DNA of 64,000 nt, from contig JADKIP010000016.1 of assembly GCA_016721185.1 (NCBI GenBank), positions 62,001 through 126,000 of the forward strand, read 5' to 3'. Under the pieces are notes generated by a model. It was not told the DNA's origin and did no database searches. It worked only from the letters and a program-made list of their open reading frames with translations. This stretch comes from Candidatus Dechloromonas phosphorivorans. Its GTDB lineage: Bacteria > Pseudomonadota > Gammaproteobacteria > Burkholderiales > Rhodocyclaceae. Shown in pieces: positions 21,564 to 30,137 of this stretch. The translations under genes and the position numbers were made by a program. The number at the start of each line of letters is the position of its first letter. Position 1 is the first letter of the stretch.

Positions 21564-22625
21564 ATGCAATTCCAAACCTTGACAATGGCAAGCCAAACCG
21601 CGTTTGCCCAAGTGACCGAAGTTGCTCTATCCGCCGAGCACATGCGATCCGTTGCGGATCTTCCCGGGGCATTTGTCGCCAAAAAAGTGAAAGGCCATCA
21701 ATACTGGTACTACCAGTATTCGGAGCCTGCAGGCGCCCGCCGGCAGGTTTTTGTCGGCCCGAACAATGCTGCCGTTCAAGCCTTGATGGCAAAAGCAGCC
21801 GAACCCGGCGCCGCAACGTCATTGGGGCCGCTGGCCAGGTCAGCATCCGTATTGGGCTGTGCCGAAATACTGCCTCGTCATTACAAAGTGCTCCGTCGAT
21901 TAGCCGAATATGGGTTTTTCAAGGCCGGGGGTGTTCTGATCGGTACCCATGCCTTTGTCGCCTACGGCAACATGCTGGGCATTCGCTGGGCCGCCGCAGA
22001 TGCGGCGCGCACGCAGGATATTGATTTTGCCCACGCCGGAAAAAGCATTGCCTTGGCGTTGGCCGCCGATCACCCGGTCAAAACGCATGAAGCAATTCAA
22101 TCGCTTGAGATGGGTTTTCTCCCCATCGCAGGGCTCTCCGGAAAAACTGGGGGGGCATACTTGATTCCCAGTGAAAAGGAATTCAGGTTGGATTTTCTCA
22201 CGACCATCGGCCGCGCTGGCGATGCCCCCTATGAGCATCCCGATCTCCATGTCACGCTTCAACCACTGCGCTTCATGGAGTATTCCCTGGAGAACGTTCA
22301 GCAAACCGCGCTGCTTTCCGGCAACAGCGCCACCATCGTCAATGTGCCGCATCCGGCGCGTTATGCGTTGCACAAGCTCATTATCGCCGGCGAGCGCGAA
22401 GGCGCGTTTCAGGCAAAGTCGAACAAGGATTTGATGCAGGCCGGGCTGCTGCTGGCTGCCTTGAAAGACATTCGCCCGTGGGAGGTTGAGGAAGCATGGG
22501 CCGACCTGCTTTCGCGGGGCAAAGGATGGACATCCCGAGTTCAACGCGGCCTCGTTGCCCTGGGTCGGCAGTTTCCCGAAGAACATTTTGACGAGTGGCT
22601 TAAATTCGATCCCGCCACTGATTGA
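21564..22625 (+). CDS. GSU2403-type nucleotidyltransferase-fold protein
   Basis: A 353-residue protein. The centre contains a nucleotidyltransferase-like core: GGVLIGTHAFVAYGN followed by an acidic pair in TQDIDFAH and a further acidic position in KEFRLDFLT. This matches the GSU2403 family of nucleotidyltransferase-fold proteins. The N terminus (~1-60) has a helical part and KGHQYWYYQYSE, a sequence typical of that family. Biochemical function is unknown; related folds occur in AbiEii-type toxins. No HTH antitoxin partner lies beside it, but a perfect palindrome sits immediately upstream. No clear Shine-Dalgarno precedes ATG 21564; ATG 21585 is an alternative. Confidence 0.75.
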   Translation: MQFQTLTMASQTAFAQVTEVALSAEHMRSVADLPGAFVAKKVKGHQYWYYQYSEPAGARRQVFVGPNNAAVQALMAKAAEPGAATSLGPLARSASVLGCAEILPRHYKVLRRLAEYGFFKAGGVLIGTHAFVAYGNMLGIRWAAADAARTQDIDFAHAGKSIALALAADHPVKTHEAIQSLEMGFLPIAGLSGKTGGAYLIPSEKEFRLDFLTTIGRAGDAPYEHPDLHVTLQPLRFMEYSLENVQQTALLSGNSATIVNVPHPARYALHKLIIAGEREGAFQAKSNKDLMQAGLLLAALKDIRPWEVEEAWADLLSRGKGWTSRVQRGLVALGRQFPEEHFDEWLKFDPATD

Positions 22626-22740
22626 TGAAAAATATCGCCGCCCGAAATCCATTACCCGCCCCAGCCAGCCGCATCACCAATTTTCACAACATCGCGGCAC
22701 AGACCTTTTAATATCCAATTTTTATTTAAAGCGCCAACCG

Positions 22741-23631
22741 ATGATCCCCATCCGTTACGTCGAGCCGGTTTTTCGTCCACCCAGCGAGGCCGAATCGCTG
22801 ATTTTGCCGGTCACCGACGGCTGCTCGTGGAATCAATGCACCTTCTGTGAAATGTATACCGCACCGCAAAAGAAATTTCGGGCGCGGGAAGATGACGAGA
22901 TCGTCGACAGCATCCGCCAGACCGGAGAGCGCTATGGCGACCAGGTGCGCCGTGTATTTCTGGCCGATGGCGATGCGCTGGTGCTGCCCACCCGCCGCCT
23001 CTTGCTCATCCTTGACGCCATTCGTACCCATCTGCCCGCCGTCAGGCGTGTGTCCTCCTACTGTCTGCCGCGCAATTTGCGGAAAAAGAGCCAGTCGGAA
23101 ATCGACCAACTGGCCGCGGCGGGCTTGAAAATGGTCTATGTCGGCGCTGAATCCGGCGACGATCAAGTGCTCGCTGCCGTCAAGAAAGGTGAAACCTTTG
23201 AAACCACTTGCGAGGCGCTGGAAAAGTTCGGCCAGGCCGGCATTACCCGCTCGGTGATGATCCTCAACGGCCTCGGCGGCAAGCGCTATTCCCGTCAACA
23301 TGCCGAGAACTCCGCCAAGCTGGTCAATTTGACCCAGCCGGAATATCTATCAACGCTAGTCGTCAGCTTCCCCACCGGCGAACAGCGCTTTCGTGCCGAC
23401 TTTCCCGAATGGGAGCCGCTTGAGCAGCCCGAACTGTTCGTCGAGATGGAGCAATTCCTGGCCGCGCTCGAACTCAAGCGCACGGTATTCCGCAGCGACC
23501 ACGCCTCGAATTTTCTGATCCTCAAAGGCACCCTGGGTGCCGACAAGGAACGCCTGCTCACCCAGGTCAGGCAAGCCATTGAACGACCGCAAGACGCCCA
23601 TTTGCGCCCGGCCTGGGCGCGTGGTTTGTAA
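22741..23631 (+). CDS. Radical SAM protein
   Basis: A 296-residue radical SAM enzyme with the cluster motif CSWNQCTFC (CxxxCxxC spacing) near residue 28, followed by an SAM-binding region (FLADGDAL) and YVGAESGDDQVL, typical of the Elp3/MiaB-like B12-independent group. The C terminus is short, without a TRAM or B12 domain. The substrate is unknown. ATG 22741 is the first Met compatible with the family N terminus (MIPIRYVEPVFRPPSEA). It is not clearly in an operon: 115 bases separate it from the upstream gene. Confidence 0.85.
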   Translation: MIPIRYVEPVFRPPSEAESLILPVTDGCSWNQCTFCEMYTAPQKKFRAREDDEIVDSIRQTGERYGDQVRRVFLADGDALVLPTRRLLLILDAIRTHLPAVRRVSSYCLPRNLRKKSQSEIDQLAAAGLKMVYVGAESGDDQVLAAVKKGETFETTCEALEKFGQAGITRSVMILNGLGGKRYSRQHAENSAKLVNLTQPEYLSTLVVSFPTGEQRFRADFPEWEPLEQPELFVEMEQFLAALELKRTVFRSDHASNFLILKGTLGADKERLLTQVRQAIERPQDAHLRPAWARGL

Positions 23632-23700
23632 GCCGCGTATCGCCCTTGTTCGCCGCCCGCTCAGGCGTAGTCAGGCTTTTGCTGCGCCGGCAGGCATTAC

Positions 23701-23733
23701 TGCGGTCAACCCCGAAAAACGCCCAAAATCCGT
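23701..23733 (+). repeat. Dispersed USS-like repeat before the MmeI gene
   Basis: Core 23701-23710, then CGAAAAACG and CAAAATCC. Intergenic. Confidence 0.8.
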
Positions 23734-23768
23734 TTATCATCCCCGCCTTCCCATGACGGCGGCTTTTC

Positions 23769-26700
23769 ATGACTCCCGAGCAATTCATCACCCGCTGGCA
23801 AAACGTCGGCGGTTCCGAGCGCGCCAACTACCAGCTTTTCATCGCCGACCTCTGCGCCCTGCTCGAACTCCCCAAGCCCGACCCGGCGCAGGACGACACC
23901 CGCGATAACGCCTACGTCTTCGAGCGCCGCGTCATTTTCAAACATGGCGACGGCGGCAGCAGCAACGGTTTCATCGACTGCTACCGGCGCGGCAGCGCCA
24001 TCATCGAAGCCAAGAAAATCAAGCTCGGCGCCCAGACCAAAGGCTTCGACGACGCCATGCTGCGCGCCCGCAGCCAGGCCGAAAACTACGCCCGCGCCTT
24101 GCCGGCCGAGGAGGGCAGGCCGCCCTTCCTGATCACCATCGATGTCGGCCACCGCATCGAGCTATTCGCCGAATTCACCCGCAGCGGCGCCACCTACACG
24201 CCGTTCCCCGACCCGCGCTCGCACCGCATCGGGCTCGAAGATCTGCGCGACGAAAAAATCCGCGCCCGCCTCAAAGCCATCTGGCTCGACCCGCTTTCGC
24301 TCGACCCATCCCGCGCCAGCGCCAAAGCCACGCGGGAGATTGCCAGCAAACTCGCCGGCATCGCCAAAACGCTCGAAAGTGCCGGCCACGACGCCGAACG
24401 CGTCGCCGGTTTTCTCACCCGCTGCCTGTTTTCGATGTTTGCCGAAGACGTCGGCCTGCTGCCCAAAGCCTCGTTCAGCGAACTGCTCGAATCTTTGCAA
24501 GGCACGCCCGGCCAGTTCGTCCCGCTCGTCGGCGCCCTGTGGAAAGAAATGGACGAAGGCGGTTTCTCCGTCGTCCTGCGCCAAATCCTGCCGCGCTTCA
24601 ACGGCAAACTGTTCAAAACGCCGGACGTGCTGCCGCTCGACCGCGACCAGATCGGCCTGCTCCGCGAAGCTGCCCGTGCCGACTGGACCTTGGTCGAACC
24701 CGCCATCTTCGGCACCCTGCTCGAACGCGCCCTCGACCCCGCCGAACGGCACAGCCTCGGCGCCCACTACACGCCGCGCCCCTACGTCGAACGCCTGGTT
24801 TTGCCCACCGTCATCGAACCGCTGCGCCAGCGCTGGGCCAACGTCCAGGCCGCCGCGCTGCTTTTGGCCAATGAAAGCAAGTCCACCGCAGCATTGGCCG
24901 AAATTGACGCTTTCCACCACCAGCTTTGCCAGATTCGCGTCCTTGATCCGGCCTGCGGCAGTGCCAATTTTTTGTATGTCACGCTCGAACACATGAAACG
25001 CCTCGAAGGCGAAATCCTCGACTTCGCCCAGACGATAGGCCAAAGCGTCGGCGGCGGACAGCAACGCCTGGAAGCTGAAGGCCTCACCGTCGACCCGCAC
25101 CAGTTTCTCGGCCTCGAACTCAACCCGCGCGCCGCCGCCATCGCCGAACTCGTGTTGTGGATCGGCTATCTGCAATGGCATTTCCGCACCCGCAGCGCCG
25201 GCCTGCCGCCCAGCCCCATCCTGCGCGACTTCAAAAATATCGAATGCCGCGATGCCGTGCTCGACCACGACGGCAGCGAAATGGTCTGCGACGAACACGG
25301 CGTACCGCTCAGCCGTTGGGACGGCAAAACCCTGAAAACCCACGCCATCACCGGCGAACAAATCCCCGACGACAACGCCCGCCAGCCCGTGCTGCGCTAC
25401 AAAAACCCGCGCCGCGCCACGTGGCCGGCGGCCGATTACATCGTCGGCAACCCGCCCTTCATCGGCAACAAGCGAATGCGCGATGCGCTTGGTGACGGCT
25501 ACGTCGAAGCTCTGCGCTCAAGCTGGTCCGAAGTCCCTGAATCCGCCGACTACGTCATGTTCTGGTGGCAACACGCCGCCGCGCTGGTCAATGCCCAAAA
25601 AGTCCAGCGCTTCGGCTTCATTACGACGAATAGCCTGACACAAACCTTCAACCGCCGCGTCGTACAGGGTGCGCTCGATCAGGGCATCAGCCTCGTCTTC
25701 GCTGTCCCCGACCACCCGTGGGTGGACAACGCCGATGGCGCCGCTGTCCGTATCGCCATGACCGTTGGCGCCGGCGGGAAAAACGTTGACGGGATTCTGT
25801 CGTGGGTGGAGACAGAAACAGATACTGGCGGCGAGGGTCTGGAGGTAAAGCTGTCGACACGAGTTGGTGTGCTGCACGCTGACCTTGCAATGGGTGCAAA
25901 TGTCGCTGCAGCTAGGACATTAAGGTCGAATGAAAATCTGGCATTGCGGGGAATTACTCTTGTTGGCGGAGGATTTCTTGTTACTCCAGAGCAAGGACAA
26001 ATGCTTGATAACGGTGCTCTTCTGCGTACTTACCGCAATGGCAAAGACCTTACTGATAAGCCTCGCCCGATAAAAGTGATCGATACCTTCGGCATGCGAG
26101 AAGGGGAACTTCGAAATTCATATCCATCAAGTTGGCAATGGCTGCATGACCGGGTTAAGCCGGAACGTGACCAGAATGCGCGGGCTAGTTATCGCGATAA
26201 CTGGTGGATATTTGCTGAACCGAGAAGCGAATGGCGATCAGCATCTCTTGGACTTGTTCGTTATCTCGTGACACCCATGACAGCCAAGCACCGCATTTTT
26301 ACTTTTGAATCCGCCGAAACCTTGCCTGACCAAGGTCTTGTGCCTATCGCAACTGATGATGCGTTTTTCCTTGGAATATTATCGAGCGCGCCGCATGTCG
26401 TTTGGTCGCTAGCATCGGGCGGCACGTTGGAGGACCGTCCGCGATATAACCAATCACGTTGCTTCGAAACCTTCCCCTTCCCAACCCCCACCCCCGAACA
26501 ACAAGCCCGCATCCGCGACCTCGCCGAACAACTCGACGCCCACCGCAAACGCCAGCAAGCCCAGCACGCGACGCTCACCCTGACCGGCATGTACAACGTG
26601 CTGGCCAAAATCCGCAGCGGCGAGCCCTTGACCGCAAAGGACAAAACCATCCACGAACAAGGCCTGGTCAGCGTCCTGCAAACCCTGCACGACGAACTCG

Positions 26701-26867
26701 ACGCCGCCGTCCTCGAAGCCTACGGCTGGGCCGACCTTTCAACCGTCATTCCCGCGCACCTCAAGGGCGCTTCCTGCCGGCGCTGGCGGGAATCCAGGCG
26801 GCCAGTGACTCGACTCCCGGCGCAACACTTCCTTCGGTCGCCGGCGCGGGAGCGACCGTGTCTTTGA
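23769..26867 (+). CDS. MmeI-family type IIL restriction-modification enzyme, C terminus disrupted
   Basis: A 1032-residue single-chain nuclease and methyltransferase. The N-terminal endonuclease carries D70...E80-A-K82 (GFIDCYRRGSAIIEAKK, the D-x9-ExK motif). A helical linker follows, then the gamma-class methyltransferase with motif I DPACGSANF (~392) and motif IV NPPF (~559), and a target-recognition region (~750-950; this section is lower in GC than its flanks). It should cut at a fixed distance from a short asymmetric site and methylate adenine on one strand. The end is abnormal: after EAYGWADLS the frame runs into a palindromic repeat and stops at 26867, while the expected last ~140 residues continue in another frame to 27292. 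Loss of the C-terminal domain may impair specificity or activity. Confidence 0.85.
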   Translation: MTPEQFITRWQNVGGSERANYQLFIADLCALLELPKPDPAQDDTRDNAYVFERRVIFKHGDGGSSNGFIDCYRRGSAIIEAKKIKLGAQTKGFDDAMLRARSQAENYARALPAEEGRPPFLITIDVGHRIELFAEFTRSGATYTPFPDPRSHRIGLEDLRDEKIRARLKAIWLDPLSLDPSRASAKATREIASKLAGIAKTLESAGHDAERVAGFLTRCLFSMFAEDVGLLPKASFSELLESLQGTPGQFVPLVGALWKEMDEGGFSVVLRQILPRFNGKLFKTPDVLPLDRDQIGLLREAARADWTLVEPAIFGTLLERALDPAERHSLGAHYTPRPYVERLVLPTVIEPLRQRWANVQAAALLLANESKSTAALAEIDAFHHQLCQIRVLDPACGSANFLYVTLEHMKRLEGEILDFAQTIGQSVGGGQQRLEAEGLTVDPHQFLGLELNPRAAAIAELVLWIGYLQWHFRTRSAGLPPSPILRDFKNIECRDAVLDHDGSEMVCDEHGVPLSRWDGKTLKTHAITGEQIPDDNARQPVLRYKNPRRATWPAADYIVGNPPFIGNKRMRDALGDGYVEALRSSWSEVPESADYVMFWWQHAAALVNAQKVQRFGFITTNSLTQTFNRRVVQGALDQGISLVFAVPDHPWVDNADGAAVRIAMTVGAGGKNVDGILSWVETETDTGGEGLEVKLSTRVGVLHADLAMGANVAAARTLRSNENLALRGITLVGGGFLVTPEQGQMLDNGALLRTYRNGKDLTDKPRPIKVIDTFGMREGELRNSYPSSWQWLHDRVKPERDQNARASYRDNWWIFAEPRSEWRSASLGLVRYLVTPMTAKHRIFTFESAETLPDQGLVPIATDDAFFLGILSSAPHVVWSLASGGTLEDRPRYNQSRCFETFPFPTPTPEQQARIRDLAEQLDAHRKRQQAQHATLTLTGMYNVLAKIRSGEPLTAKDKTIHEQGLVSVLQTLHDELDAAVLEAYGWADLSTVIPAHLKGASCRRWRESRRPVTRLPAQHFLRSPARERPCL
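26744..26798. repeat. REP-like palindromic element inserted in the MmeI gene
   Basis: CGTCATTCCCGCG ... GCGGGAATCCAGG, with the inverted arms ATTCCCGC (26748-26755) and GCGGGAAT (26786-26793). A second, GC-rich inverted pair (CTCCCGGCGC / GGCGCGGGAG) follows up to about 26855. Similar ends occur at 27356, 29273 and 30611. Confidence 0.65.
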
Positions 26868-27292
26868 GCGAAGAAATCCTCACCCGCCTGGTCGCCCTCA
26901 ACAGCGAACGCGCCCGCGAAGAAGCCAACGGCCAAATCCGCTGGCTACGCCCGGCCTACCAGAACCCGCAAGCCCAATTGCCGGCGACGATGGAAACAAC
27001 GGCTGGCGCTACGGTCGACGCGAAAAATGAGCCAAAAACCCGGTCGACCGCAGCCGTCGAATCCGCCTCAGCCACCAGTGCCGCAGCCCAAAAAACCGCC
27101 TGGCCCGCCACGCTCCCCGAACAAATGGCACTCCTCGCCCGCCTGCTCGCCGAATCAGCCCTCACCGAAAGCCAACTCGCCAGCCGCATCACCGGCAAAG
27201 GCGCCTGGAAAAAACGCCTCCCCGACCTCCTGCAAACCCTCGTCGCCCTCGGCCGCGCCCGGCAGGATGGCGAAATCTGGATGGCGGTGTGA
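26858..27292 (+). pseudogene. Displaced C-terminal part of the MmeI-family enzyme
   Basis: In the frame two bases off from the main gene, VSLSEEILTRLVALNSERA ... GQIRWLRPAYQNP ... LPEQMALLARLLAES ... KRLPDLLQTLVALGRARQDG ends at 27292. This is the usual C-terminal segment of MmeI-family enzymes that follows AYGW in intact members. It has no ribosome site or start of its own, so it is probably a fragment cut off by the repeat insertion just upstream. The core reading is continuous, so the loss looks recent. Confidence 0.7.
27010..27052. repeat. Facing pair of USS-like repeats in the MmeI tail
   Basis: A perfect TGCGGTCGAC on the minus strand (27043-27052) faces a one-mismatch copy TACGGTCGAC on the plus strand (27010-27019). 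They share the GAAAAA and AAAAACC tracts between them. Confidence 0.7.
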
Positions 27293-27423
27293 TGGGCTTC
27301 GCCGAACAGCGTGCAACGGTGAGCGGTGGGCTTTCCCGCCAAGCTTGCCAAAACCGTCATGCCCGAGCCGGCGGGAACGACACTTTTAGTGACCCGGGCT
27401 ATTTAAGCGAGTGAGTGCCAGCG

Positions 27424-28500
27424 ATGGGTTTGTCGGATAGAGATTATTGGCGGGAGCGCCAGAGGGCCCGTGAGCGGAATGAGGGCGTCTATAACCCGAA
27501 GGAATTCAGGGGCGGGCGGGGCGGTGGCGGGCCGAAAGACCCACCGGAGGAATTTCCGTATGAGCCGGATTTTCGGATTTCCCGGACGTCCTCGGCCCGG
27601 ATTGTTGTTTTTTGGTTGATCGTGCTCGGCGTGGTCTGGGCCGGCTTTCACTACCGGGCTTCATTTTCCGGTTTTAAAAACTGGGCGTTGCCGAGCAAGC
27701 AAGTTGTCGGGCCATTCGATGAGCTGAAAAAATGCGCCGCGTTGCCGCCTTCCGGTACGGTCCAGCATTTTTCCCCAGCCGCTGGCGCAGCGCAGGCAAT
27801 GACGAATTTGCAGTTCGTCAATAATCACGCTTTGCCTGTGGTGGCGGTGCTGGGCGACTTGAAAACCGGGGCCAGGCAGTGGGCGCTGGTGGTGAATAAC
27901 GCCGCGAAGACGACGTTGCAAGTGCCAGCCGGGCAGTATGAATTGACCTTGCATGCCGGCCAGGCGGCGGATTGGTGCAATCTGAATAGCGGTTTTGCCA
28001 GCGGCGCCATGGTGACGATGAATGGCGGCCTGGTGGCGCAGTCGGGATTGACGACGCAGGTGCAGTTGGCGGCGACCGATAAATCTCCCGATGGATTTTC
28101 GGTCGCCTACAACTCGTTGAAGTCAGTGGGCGATGCCTCCGGTGACACGCTGCTTCTGACGCAGCAGGCGAATGGCCATTACATGAGCGCCGGCAGCGTC
28201 AATGGTTTTCCGCTGGTTTTTATGGTGGACACCGGCGCCAGTTTCGTCGCGATTTCGTCCGGCATGGCGGCCCAGGCGGGCATTAAAAATTGCACCCCGC
28301 GAACTTTCTCGACCGCCAATGGCCAGGCACAGGGCTGCGTCGCAACGGTTCCGGAAATGACGTTTGGCGGCTTCCGCTTAAGCAATATCGAGGTTGCGGT
28401 CATGCCCAATCTGGCGGGCGAAGGACTGCTGGGGATGAATGTTCTCAGGCGTTTTCGGGTTGAGCAGGCGAACGATACGTTGATCATTTCGCGTCATTGA
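27424..28500 (+). CDS. Membrane-anchored retropepsin-like aspartic protease
   Basis: A 358-residue protein. An N-terminal cytoplasmic Arg/Gly-rich part (RGGRGGGGPKD) is followed by one membrane helix (~57-77, ARIVVFWLIVLGVVW) and a large periplasmic part. The C-terminal ~110 residues are a clan AA (TIGR02281-type) protease domain with the catalytic VDTGAS and the late GEGLLGMNVLRRF. It would dimerise like retropepsins; the substrate is unknown. An in-frame GTG at 27415 would add three residues. The gene lies between the MmeI 3' end and a decayed second copy of that 3' end (28566-28645). Confidence 0.82.
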   Translation: MGLSDRDYWRERQRARERNEGVYNPKEFRGGRGGGGPKDPPEEFPYEPDFRISRTSSARIVVFWLIVLGVVWAGFHYRASFSGFKNWALPSKQVVGPFDELKKCAALPPSGTVQHFSPAAGAAQAMTNLQFVNNHALPVVAVLGDLKTGARQWALVVNNAAKTTLQVPAGQYELTLHAGQAADWCNLNSGFASGAMVTMNGGLVAQSGLTTQVQLAATDKSPDGFSVAYNSLKSVGDASGDTLLLTQQANGHYMSAGSVNGFPLVFMVDTGASFVAISSGMAAQAGIKNCTPRTFSTANGQAQGCVATVPEMTFGGFRLSNIEVAVMPNLAGEGLLGMNVLRRFRVEQANDTLIISRH

Positions 28501-28565
28501 TCGCTCGGTAAAACTTAACAGAGTAAAAGAAACGAATTTTTATCGAGCCACCCGTTTCTGAGTAG

Positions 28566-28645
28566 CTGGAAAAATGCCTCCCCGACCGACTGCAAATCCT
28601 GGTCGTGCCCGGCCGTATGGTGAAAACTGGATGGTGTTTTGATGG
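28566..28645 (+). pseudogene. Decayed second copy of the MmeI 3' end
   Basis: This 80-base stretch resembles the last ~90 bases of the displaced MmeI tail (27204-27295). Shared blocks include GCCTCCCCGAC, CTGCAA and a TGGATGG...GATGG end, with small deletions. It has no usable reading frame. It probably marks a local duplication, or a former MmeI end left behind when the protease gene entered. Confidence 0.6.
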
Positions 28646-28701
28646 TCTAAAATAAGAATTGAAGCGCTGAAATGAACGCGTTTGGAGAGAGTGGAAAAAC
28701 A

Positions 28702-28944
28702 ATGCCGGTTGTGTTTCGCGTCAATGGAATTCGTTTTCATTTTTTCTCGAACGAGGGCGATCCTCGGGAGCCTCTTCACATTCATGCTCAGCGTGGAGAA
28801 TGCTTGGCGAAAATTTGGCTCCAACCCGAGATCAGGCTGGCTGATAACTATGGCTTTTCGGCCAACGATTTACGGGTAATACTTGAGCAGGTTGCGTTAC
28901 ACGCCGGGGAAATTGAGAGGAGTTGGAATGAGCACTTTAGCTAA
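28702..28944 (+). CDS. DUF4160 domain protein
   Basis: An 80-residue protein fitting the DUF4160 family: MPVVFRVNGIRFHFFSNEG at the start, then REPLHIHAQRG and the late AGEIERSWNEHF. ATG 28702 gives the family start; ATG 28672 would add ten residues. It overlaps the following DUF2442 gene by 17 bases. Such pairs recur in many genomes and are suspected toxin-antitoxin-like modules, but no activity is proven. Confidence 0.8.
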   Translation: MPVVFRVNGIRFHFFSNEGDPREPLHIHAQRGECLAKIWLQPEIRLADNYGFSANDLRVILEQVALHAGEIERSWNEHFS

Positions 28945-29182
28945 ATCAGTTCGCTTCGACGAAGCAATGTTGTGGGTTGGCCTGGCCGATGGTCGGCAAC
29001 TCGGTGTGCCGTTGGCATTTTTCCCGCGGCTTTTGGGTGCCACGCCAACTCAGCGAACGGCCTGCGTGATCAGCGGCGGGGGTGTTGGCCTGCACTGGGA
29101 CGAACTGGATGAAGACATTTCTGTTCCTGCGCTATTTGCCGGGAACTACGATTTGACGGTTTCACCCATGTTGGCTGCGTAG
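28928..29182 (+). CDS. DUF2442 domain protein
   Basis: An 84-residue protein with the DUF2442 layout: VRFDEAMLWVGLADGRQLGVPL, then ISGGGVGLHWDELDEDISV. These proteins are small, probably DNA-binding or partner-binding, and commonly follow DUF4160. GAGAGGAG precedes ATG 28928 inside the end of the upstream gene, which indicates coupled translation. Confidence 0.8.
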   Translation: MSTLAKSVRFDEAMLWVGLADGRQLGVPLAFFPRLLGATPTQRTACVISGGGVGLHWDELDEDISVPALFAGNYDLTVSPMLAA

Positions 29183-29272
29183 CGCGCTGACCAGTTTTCT
29201 TATTCGCCGGGTGAAAAGTCGTGCCGCATCATTCTTGATGATCCCGAACATGACGTATTTATTCAGTTTTTT

Positions 29273-29330
29273 CGTTCCCGCCTAGAAGGGAATCCATAAG
29301 GTATCCCCGCCTTTCCCGGGGCTGAGTGAC
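29273..29330. repeat. REP-like palindromes in the gap before a hypothetical gene
   Basis: CGTTCCCGCC ... AAGGGAATCC is a degraded copy of the ATTCCCGC/GCGGGAAT element, followed by a CCCCG/CGGGG palindrome. The gap 29183-29381 shows no gene. Confidence 0.5.
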
Positions 29331-29381
29331 TTGCTGCCGTAACAAATTGTTTGGCACGCCCCAATTTTTTATCGGAACCCC

Positions 29382-30065
29382 ATGAAATTCGCCTTCTCCC
29401 TGATCGCCCTTGTCTTGCTGGCGCTGATTATTCCCTTCTTCATTCCCGGTGCTGGCAAGACGGATGGGGTTGATCCGAATAGCAACCTGCCATGGCAGAT
29501 TACGCTGGATGCGCAGGGCGGCAGCAGTGTGTTTGGCCTCAAGCCGGGCGTCAGTACGCTGGGCGAAGTCCGCCAGCGCTTGGGGGGCGAGATTGAGGTG
29601 GCGATCATTGCCGAGCCGAACGAGCTGGGTTCGCTGGAGGGCTATTATTCTCAGCTTGCGCTGGGTTTTGTGCTGGCCAAGATGATTGTTACGGTGGACG
29701 CCAAAAATGAGGCAATTTCGGTGATGCGCGAGCGCGCCCTGAAGGCGAAGCACATGGAGAGCATGACGCGCAAGATCACGCTGCAGCCGGAGGATCTGGC
29801 GGCGGCTGATTTATTGCCGGTGAAGGCGATCAGCGTTATTCCGACGGTCAATCTGGATGAGGCGACGATCATCCAGCGTTTTGGCCAGCCGGGTGAGCGC
29901 ATTGTGCTTTCGGAAACGCGGAGGCACTTGCTTTATCCGACGTTGGGGCTGGATGTTTTGGTCGATAAGGATGGCAAGGAATTGCTGCAATACGTTGCAC
30001 CGCAGCAATTTGCCCGCTTGCGTGACCCGCTGGTGGCTGAGCTGGCGGAAAAGTCGGCGCGCTGA
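29382..30065 (+). CDS. Hypothetical membrane-anchored protein
   Basis: A 227-residue protein I cannot assign. It begins with a hydrophobic helix (FAFSLIALVLLALIIPFFIP), probably an uncleaved anchor, and the rest would be periplasmic. FGLKPGVSTLGEVRQRLG and IQRFGQPGERIV are two copies of a motif like that in SmpA/OmlA-type or outer-membrane assembly small proteins, but the match is weak. ATG 29382 follows no obvious Shine-Dalgarno. It precedes ndk by 72 bases. Confidence 0.75.
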   Translation: MKFAFSLIALVLLALIIPFFIPGAGKTDGVDPNSNLPWQITLDAQGGSSVFGLKPGVSTLGEVRQRLGGEIEVAIIAEPNELGSLEGYYSQLALGFVLAKMIVTVDAKNEAISVMRERALKAKHMESMTRKITLQPEDLAAADLLPVKAISVIPTVNLDEATIIQRFGQPGERIVLSETRRHLLYPTLGLDVLVDKDGKELLQYVAPQQFARLRDPLVAELAEKSAR

Positions 30066-30137
30066 GCGGGGCATGCTGGCGCCTTATCTGCTAAAATTAC
30101 CGGTTTTTCAACTGACTAGCTTTTGCGGAGTAAATAA

